From: Conchocele bisecta
Taxonomy: Eukaryota; Mollusca; Bivalvia; Lucinida; Thyasiridae
Direction: 5' to 3'
Assembly: GCA_029237695.1 (NCBI GenBank)
Contig: CM055267.1
Location: 7,586,036-7,650,035 of the forward strand
Length of the DNA stretch: 64,000 nucleotides
Positions within the stretch are counted from its first letter, which is position 1. Each line of letters opens with the position of its first letter. The notes beneath the pieces are model-generated. The model saw nothing but the letters and a program-made list of their open reading frames with translations, did no database searches and was not told the origin of the DNA. The position numbers and the translations under genes are program-made. Shown piece by piece: positions 59,107 through 64,000 of this stretch.

Positions 59107-59607
59107 TCGAACCCGATTGCAGCACTTCCAACTCCGATTGATCCTCCAACCGAATCGCGATTGGAGTTGGGGGTTGCACGACATAAAAACCCAAAAAGGC
59201 AGGCAGCTGGGAAGGCGGCGGCTGCCACCCGAAAAGTTAAACAAGATAAAATACTCGCCGAGCTTCGAGAGGCTAAACAGTCGTTGCAATCGGGGACAGA
59301 GACAGCAAAACATCTGAAGACAGAGTTGAGTACAACAACACCCCCAATTCACGAATTGGAAGCACACTCAACACCCAATCGAGGTTGGACGAATCCGATT
59401 GAACCCCAATTCGCGAATTGTAGTTGGGTTGTTGGTGGTGGTCTGGCAGCTGTTGGTGCCCTGTGCGTGTGGAAATACCCCCTATTACACCAATCCTTAT
59501 CGAAAAAACAACCCCCATCAATTCATCCAAAAACAGTTACGAAACACCAATCGCGATTGGATGCGCCCCATTTAAACATTGATCGCGACCCCTTTTATAT
59601 GCAATAA
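59035..59607 (+). CDS. Conserved Polinton basic/membrane-anchored small protein
   Basis: About 190 residues from ATG 59035 (or 59032). The features are a Thr/Pro-rich start, a basic motif HKNPKRQAAGKAAAATRKVK near residues 50-69, a helical stretch DKILAELREAKQSLQ, a linker, and one membrane segment WVVGGGLAAVGALCVWKYPL. A polar tail ends DRDPFYMQ. At least five ccaat-palindrome copies (59153-59560) sit in its linkers, more than in any other gene. The KNPKR plus single-helix layout recurs in Polintons as I remember them; the role is unknown, perhaps a minor membrane or core protein. Confidence 0.65.
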   Translation: MTQDTPARVTEQQSPTALGIAPTQSNPIAALPTPIDPPTESRLELGVARHKNPKRQAAGKAAAATRKVKQDKILAELREAKQSLQSGTETAKHLKTELSTTTPPIHELEAHSTPNRGWTNPIEPQFANCSWVVGGGLAAVGALCVWKYPLLHQSLSKKQPPSIHPKTVTKHQSRLDAPHLNIDRDPFYMQ

Positions 59608-59612
59608 TTATA

Positions 59613-59846
59613 ATGGCTGAACAAGATGGTAAAATGTTAGTGAATGCGCTTTATCACGCCGTGGTGATATCGGGTTTCAGTATCGGGTATGCTCGACTAT
59701 CAAAGATGGCCTTAGGAGGGTCCGCTCCCAAATTGGACTTTACTGTGAGAGACATAGGGCTCGCGACCTTAGATGTAGCGGCCGCAGTTTGGACCCGAGA
59801 TTATCTAGTTAAAGCTGGAATTCTACCCGTTAATATATGGAAATAA
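59613..59846 (+). CDS. Small conserved Polinton membrane protein
   Basis: 77 residues: MAEQDGKMLVNALYHAVVIS, then GFSIGYARLSK, LDFTVRDIGLATLDVAAAVW and a short polar end. Two hydrophobic segments (residues 9-26 and 47-60) suggest a helical hairpin in a membrane. The stop is directly followed by the next ATG (TAA then ATG at 59847), so the pair is tightly coupled. No frame damage is seen. Confidence 0.7.
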   Translation: MAEQDGKMLVNALYHAVVISGFSIGYARLSKMALGGSAPKLDFTVRDIGLATLDVAAAVWTRDYLVKAGILPVNIWK

Positions 59847-60278
59847 ATGGCTTCAATCGCAGTAACAGTAGGTGGTGCGCTTGTAAACGCATTGGCATTC
59901 AGCGGTAGCAACTTTATATTCTCTAAAATGAGAAGTTCGAACGTGGATGAGGAGCGTAAGCGTCACGATTTAGCTGTAGAACAACTCAATAGCGCAAAGG
60001 AAGCGTGGTTGAAAAAACGAACCGCCCATCTGGACTGGGTCAATGAAGAGCTTCGCCGCGAAAATCATGCCGCACAAACTTTTCAGAACGTTGAAGAAGC
60101 CAACCGCGAGTACGCGCTGGCATATCCGCATAAAAGGCTCGCGCCGCTGGATCGTGAGCCCCAACTTTCAGATTTCTATGTACCGTCAGAGCCCCAAAAA
60201 GACCGCGAGACCGCGTTCATCGTCGTGGGAATGGGTGTGGTGGGTATCGTCGGCTACTATATCCAATCGAGATTTTAA
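59847..60278 (+). CDS. Conserved Polinton protein, hydrophobic ends and charged helix
   Basis: 143 residues. The N-terminus is hydrophobic (SIAVTVGGALVNALAFSGSN). A long charged helix follows (ERKRHDLAVEQLNSAKEAWL, HLDWVNEELRRENHAAQTF), then a LDREPQLSDFYVPSEPQKDR segment and a C-terminal membrane helix (AFIVVGMGVVGIVGYYIQ). It adjoins the previous gene with no gap. I remember this layout from other Polintons. A structural role at the capsid interior or membrane is inference. Confidence 0.7.
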   Translation: MASIAVTVGGALVNALAFSGSNFIFSKMRSSNVDEERKRHDLAVEQLNSAKEAWLKKRTAHLDWVNEELRRENHAAQTFQNVEEANREYALAYPHKRLAPLDREPQLSDFYVPSEPQKDRETAFIVVGMGVVGIVGYYIQSRF

Positions 60279-60328
60279 ATTAATTATTTTAAATAATTTT
60301 TTTTATAAATATATATATATATAGAACG
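60279..60328. promoter_or_regulatory. A/T spacer before the integrase gene pair
   Basis: ttaaattaattattttaaat then a T-rich and (ta)n tract, ending in atatatatatagaacgatg. It resembles the other A/T spacers of the element and is the likely promoter of the two genes that follow. Confidence 0.4.
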
Positions 60329-60679
60329 ATGTCAGTTGACAAACTTTATTTTGCTATGATTGATGTAGGCTACACTGCCCTTAAACACCGCATAGCTGGC
60401 GCATGGGGTATGATTCGTCTGGCCCGAGATTCTCTCGAGACGTGGCGCGAGGATGAAAAAGCGGCCACACTTTTCGCAAAGCGGATGTTATTTTCCTCCA
60501 CCAATCCTGGGGGATTGGATTTTCCCAAGTTTCTTCAGAACTTAACCCCCAATCGTGATTGTACTTCCAACAAAGGTTTATTATTATCGACGCAGTTACC
60601 GGACGATCTGGCGAGGGCATGTTGGAGATTGTCCGATATATTAGAATACATCGCATACGATGAACACGCGCAAACTTAA
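60329..60679 (+). CDS. Unrecognised Polinton protein upstream of integrase
   Basis: 116 residues beginning MSVDKLYFAMIDVGYTALKH, with a helical charged region LARDSLETWREDEKAATLFA and an end CWRLSDILEYIAYDEHAQT. Its linker carries two ccaat-palindrome copies (60501-60518 and 60549-60562). It overlaps the integrase start by 20 bp, so the two are probably transcribed together. No domain recognised. Confidence 0.6.
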   Translation: MSVDKLYFAMIDVGYTALKHRIAGAWGMIRLARDSLETWREDEKAATLFAKRMLFSSTNPGGLDFPKFLQNLTPNRDCTSNKGLLLSTQLPDDLARACWRLSDILEYIAYDEHAQT

Positions 60680-61682
60680 TACCAAACTATCGGTTCGCCT
60701 AACGCGCAAGCTAGCGAACACGTACTACAGCCCCCGCGGGTACTGGAAGGGACTCGCGGCCATCAAGAACCTCGCGGCGGCGACCAAGGTTTCAGAAAAC
60801 ACTGTCGAGGAATGGCTCAAGAAGCAGGCCATCTGGCAGATCTATTTACCCGCGCCTCACAATATTCCGCACCCGAAATTCGACGTGCCGGTACCGAACC
60901 AAGTTCACCAAGCGGATCTCCTGTTTCTCCCTCACGATCGTGTCGGTCGCAAGACGTACAAGTACGCACTGACAATCGTTGACGTAGCGAGTCGTTATAA
61001 GGGGGCTGAGCCGTTGGCCACTAAAGAGGTGGCCGAGGCTCTCTCCCGAATATATAAGAGGAGTCCTCTCAAATGGCCGAATCTTCTCCAGGTCGATCCC
61101 GGCCGCGAGTTCATGGGCGCGGTCTCTCATCTATTGTCTAAGCACGACGTTTCTGTCAGACGCGGCCGCGTCAACATCCACCGGGACCAGGGGATCGTGG
61201 AGCGCTTCAATCGAACCTTGTCTGAGAGACTGTTCGGACACCAATACGCTAAAGAACTTGTAGACCCTCATTCGCGATCGACCGAGTGGGTGGCCAGACT
61301 GCCCGCCGTGGTCTCCGCACTGAACGGAGAGGTGACCAGATTGATAGGTAAGAAGCCTGTAGATGCTATCAAGTTTAAAAGGGTGACGAGCAAGCCCTCT
61401 GCCGTCTCACGTGGGCGACCCGTTGGTTTAGAGGAGCAACGGCTTCCATCGGATGTTGACGTCCGGTACCTCTATCAACCGGGAGAGCTCGAAGGTGGCA
61501 GCCGCCGCGCGACTGATCCCGTGTGGTCTCTCAATGTATATCATCTAGATCGATCTATTACCAAACCTGATGAGCCCGTGCTCTACTATTTGGATGATGG
61601 GCCATCTCGAGGGTTTGTTCGCGAAGAACTTCTTATGGTGCCTTCTGACACCCAACTACCCCCGGATCGTCAGAGTCTTTAG
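60660..61682 (+). CDS. Retroviral-type integrase (rve, DDE)
   Basis: 340 residues, intact. A helical N-terminus with a winged-helix-like stretch (KVSENTVEEWLKKQAIWQIY) precedes the RNase H-fold core. The catalytic triad is D86 in HQADLLFLP, D146 in LLQVDPGREFMGAV and E181 in DQGIVERFN, with 34 residues between the last two. The C-terminal part (SLNVYHLDRSITKP, LYYLDDGPSRGFVREELLMV) looks like an SH3- or tudor-like fold; no chromodomain is evident. The enzyme inserts the linear genome into host DNA, making short target duplications. No lesion is visible in this gene, in contrast with its neighbours. It converges on the polymerase remnant, 39 bp downstream. Confidence 0.92.
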   Translation: MNTRKLNTKLSVRLTRKLANTYYSPRGYWKGLAAIKNLAAATKVSENTVEEWLKKQAIWQIYLPAPHNIPHPKFDVPVPNQVHQADLLFLPHDRVGRKTYKYALTIVDVASRYKGAEPLATKEVAEALSRIYKRSPLKWPNLLQVDPGREFMGAVSHLLSKHDVSVRRGRVNIHRDQGIVERFNRTLSERLFGHQYAKELVDPHSRSTEWVARLPAVVSALNGEVTRLIGKKPVDAIKFKRVTSKPSAVSRGRPVGLEEQRLPSDVDVRYLYQPGELEGGSRRATDPVWSLNVYHLDRSITKPDEPVLYYLDDGPSRGFVREELLMVPSDTQLPPDRQSL

Positions 61683-61721
61683 TATTCTCTCCTTTTTTCA
61701 GAGTTCTTTTTTTTGTTTTAC

Positions 61722-62570
61722 CTATCCTATAGGCTCGGTGTGTAACCCGTCTTCCATCACTCTCCTCTTGTCGTAGTACGCCGACAACCCCAACTTTTCC
61801 TGCTTGTACGTCTTCATCTCCCCGTTAATCATTCGGAATCCCCTGTTCTCCTCCATATCCCTACCCCCTTCGAGAGCACTCTTATACCTTCCCCAAGTCA
61901 GATCGTTAGATCTCTTCGACATCCCCTTGACCGAGTGCTTAGATTTTCCATCACCACTCACGTAGTAACACTTGCTACACAGAGCGATGGCTCTATCCCC
62001 TTCGAATTCCAGCTTGAACAGTCCCGGAGTTCTGTTGCTCCACACGTCCCACGCCAACCACTCGTCTTCTCCGACAGCGCGAAGTACATGCTGTCAGTGT
62101 CCATCTATATAAGTTCGAAATCTGCTCGATCCACGTACTTGTCCAAGAAGTCGTAGTAGAACTCGAGCATCCGGAGCTTGGCCAGCTGGTAGACCGCTAT
62201 GCCACACTGAAACGGTCTGTTGATCACCACTCGAGTCTTCCTGCTCGATATCTCGTAAGCCTCCCCAATCTCCTCCAGGTCTTCGAACCACGCCGACCTC
62301 AGTGCCCGGTCGACAGTCTTCTCATCCTTCGTATATGTGGTGTTCATGTGTCTCTCTTGTGCCTCTATCAGCTTGCCACAACACGCGTTGCCAACCAGTT
62401 TGAATATCTCCGCCAACACCGCCTTGCTCTTGTCGACGTCCCCCGTCCGTCTGGCAGCGGTGACCTCTTTAACCTCTTTGACCATTGAAACGGTTTGCTG
62501 GGCGTGTAGTCAATCACCCTATGCACCGCCTTGACGATCAGACCGTGCTCCAGATACCACTCCTCCGCCA
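61722..62570 (-). pseudogene. Type B DNA polymerase, C-terminal remnant
   Basis: Minus strand, about 280 codons of the C-terminal part of a protein-primed PolB. In order: EEWYLEHGLIVKAVHRVIDY, a shift near 62490, motif B region KLVGNACCGKLIEAQER (the usual Tyr of NSxYG is Cys here), QCGIAVYQLAKLRMLEFYYD, an in-frame TAG at 62105-62107, and then motif C MDTDSMYF (DTDS encoded at 62090-62101). After a further shift near 62060 come WLAWDVWSNRTPGLFKLEFE, YKSALEGG and the end HTEPIG. Everything upstream of EEWYLEHG (exonuclease domain, motif A, priming-related insertions) is missing, replaced by unrelated sequence at about 62570. This copy could not replicate itself. Confidence 0.88.
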
Positions 62571-62695
62571 GGACTACAGAAATACACAAAATGATGCTGT
62601 TGAAATCGGAAAGCCCCTCTTTTTGAAATTGGAATAAAAACTTTGGAGTCGGCGGGAAAAAACTGAGGCTGGTGGTAAAGATCAAACAAACCATA
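62571..62695. other. Junction sequence right of the Polinton
   Basis: About 125 bp that I cannot assign, between the polymerase breakpoint and a family E element. No Polinton terminal repeat is recognisable. Confidence 0.5.
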
Positions 62696-63375
62696 TTTAT
62701 ACCCCCTGCAATGAGTTGTGGGGGGTATACTGGAGTCAGGTTGTCTGTGCGTCCGTAAACTTAACATCAGAGAAATATTGTTATAACTTCTATTTCCTTC
62801 ATATAAAATGCTTAATATTTCACACATGCTTTCCTGTAAGGCTCTACTACCATGCTGTGCCAAATCCACGACCGTCCAACCCCCGCTGATCCCAAGGTCA
62901 AGGTCAAATACTTAGTCTCTTTACGAAACTTAACATCAGAGAAATATTGTTATAACTTCTAATTCCTTCATCTAAAATGCTTAATATTTCATGCATACAT
63001 TCCTGTAAGACTCTACTACCATGCTGTGCCAAATCCACGACTGTCCCATGGTCAAGATCAAATACTTGGTCTCTTTACAAAACTTAATATCAGAGAAATA
63101 AGTTATAACTTCTATTTCCTTCATTGACAATTCTTAATATTTCACTCGTGCATTCCTGTAAGGTTGTACTATCATGCTGTGACAAATCTACGACCGTCCA
63201 ACCCCCGCTGATCCCAAGGTCAAGGTCACATATTTAGTCTCTTTACAAAACGTAACATCAGAGAAATATGTTATAAAATTCTTAATATTTCATGCATGCA
63301 TTCCTGTAAGGCTCTACTATCTACTATCATGCTGTGACAAATTCCCGTTGATCTCGAGCACTGGCTTTTTTTTTC
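62696..63375 (-). mobile_element. Family E element (fixed end, tandem core)
   Basis: The terminus tataccccctgcaatgagtt then gtggggggtata folds into a hairpin. A ctgtgcgtccgta stretch then leads to about four units of 130-180 bp (aacttaacatcagagaaata, ttgttataacttctatttcc, taaggctctactaccatgct, aaggtcaaggtcaaatactt). The same units occur in reverse orientation at 30640-31670. The far end is not recognisable. Confidence 0.8.
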
Positions 63376-63555
63376 TTTGCACCAAGACTTTCGGAAAATA
63401 AAAAAAATTGGAGCCATTTCAGTGAAGTTGGAGCCACATTTTAAGCCAGCTTCAAAATCAAATATTTCACCATCTTAGTTTTTCAGAGATTGTTTTGAGA
63501 GACTTAAAGTGATTGCATTTCACAAAAACAGTTGAGATACAATGAATACTATCGC
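63376..63555. other. Spacer
   Basis: Nothing recognised. Confidence 0.4.
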
Positions 63556-63729
63556 AACCACAGGTTGAAGTAACGGATCGAGGTCTATAAATACATTAAA
63601 TATACCTAAAAGCATAAGTGAAAATATAGGAGAGAGTAAAGAATTTGTTTAGCTTATTTTTCACTTATTAATGCATTTAGATATATTTAATGTATTTATA
63701 GACCTCAGTCCGTTACTTCAACCTGTGAT
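63556..63729. mobile_element. Family M MITE, copy 3 (complete)
   Basis: Near-perfect foldback: cacaggttgaagtaacggat, cgaggtctataaatacatta on one side, inverted as tgtatttatagacctcagtc then cgttacttcaacctgtg on the other. The stem is about 75 bp with an agtaaagaatttg loop region. Other copies are at 39413 (complete) and 16780 (one end). Confidence 0.92.
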
Positions 63730-64000
63730 CGTAACTTGTTCTTGTTCATAAATATATGTTTTTCGGCTAATTATTGCATCTGCATGTCCACTTTCAACGT
63801 CATGGATAGCAAATCCAGAACATTCCATGCTAAATTTAACTTGGCCATATTGCAATCTATCTGGAAAATCTCAATAGTAGTGATGTAATTCCTTTCACCG
63901 ATTTACAGTTGCCACCGACTACCATTTTGCTGCAGATAAGACATTACAAGATATTTCAGCATTGCACACTTCTACATAATCACCACAAACACTGTAATAC
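63730..64000. other. Spacer, no gene seen
   Basis: Nothing recognised to the window edge. Confidence 0.4.

Larger units (their letters stand above)
47890..62570. mobile_element. Polinton/Maverick-type element, truncated
   Basis: A block of densely packed genes without introns and with base composition clearly richer in G+C than the flanks. It includes a retroviral-type integrase, a FtsK/HerA-like packaging ATPase, a capsid protein, a fibre-like protein and a type B DNA polymerase. That set is diagnostic for Polintons and the related adintoviruses. Genes lie in alternating strand blocks: plus 48.0-48.8, minus 49.4-53.3, plus 53.3-54.8, minus 54.8-56.2, plus 56.3-61.7, minus 61.7-62.6. The right side is cut inside the polymerase gene, so no matching terminal repeat exists. 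The left border is my estimate. Nonsense codons, frameshifts and a SINE show that the copy is dead, while several genes remain open. Confidence 0.9.

Overview
This window looks like nuclear DNA of a marine invertebrate, most likely a mollusc and probably a bivalve. The reasons are indirect: dense tandem arrays whose units carry a gaccttgacctt motif, SINEs ending in gacgttaaaccc-like tails, many foldback and MITE-type elements, an intron-containing THAP transposase and an integrated Polinton. I see no rRNA, no CRISPR and no convincing host protein-coding gene. Almost everything recognisable is mobile DNA, satellite, or the remains of either.

Layout. 1-2255 is a satellite with a 49-bp unit. From about 2.2 to 31 kb, and again at 34.8-36, 42 and 62.7 kb, the sequence is built from short elements of one design. 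Each has a fixed left end, a tandem core of about 150-180 bp units in variable number, and a fixed right end with a small hairpin. I name the families A, B, C, D, E, G and H. They are nested in one another and in MITEs, and SINEs have landed in some of them with target-site duplications. From 31.67 to 40.18 kb lies a degraded two-gene DNA transposon of ISL2EU type. It has a THAP plus DDE transposase on the plus strand, a SWIM-YqaJ-PHD nuclease on the minus strand, and imperfect terminal inverted repeats. 40.2-47.8 kb is mostly unrecognised A/T-rich DNA with MITE copies.

From about 48.0 to 62.57 kb there is a large Polinton/Maverick-type (adintovirus-like) element. Recognisable parts are a retroviral-type integrase, a packaging ATPase, a major capsid protein in three frames, a fibre-like protein with 48-residue repeats and a conserved head domain, several small conserved structural or membrane proteins, and the C-terminal part of a protein-primed type B DNA polymerase. 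Integrase, ATPase and most small genes are open. The capsid, fibre and polymerase genes carry frameshifts, nonsense codons and a SINE. The polymerase N-terminus and the right terminal repeat are missing, so the copy is truncated and cannot be autonomous.

Within that element, genes form blocks separated by A/T-rich spacers with a recurrent 20-bp motif. A short palindromic DNA motif (ccaatcgcgattgg type) recurs inside linker regions of at least three different genes and is read in different frames. Together with the fixed-end/variable-core elements, these are the observations I find most novel. Family assignments rest on remembered family features, because no search could be run.
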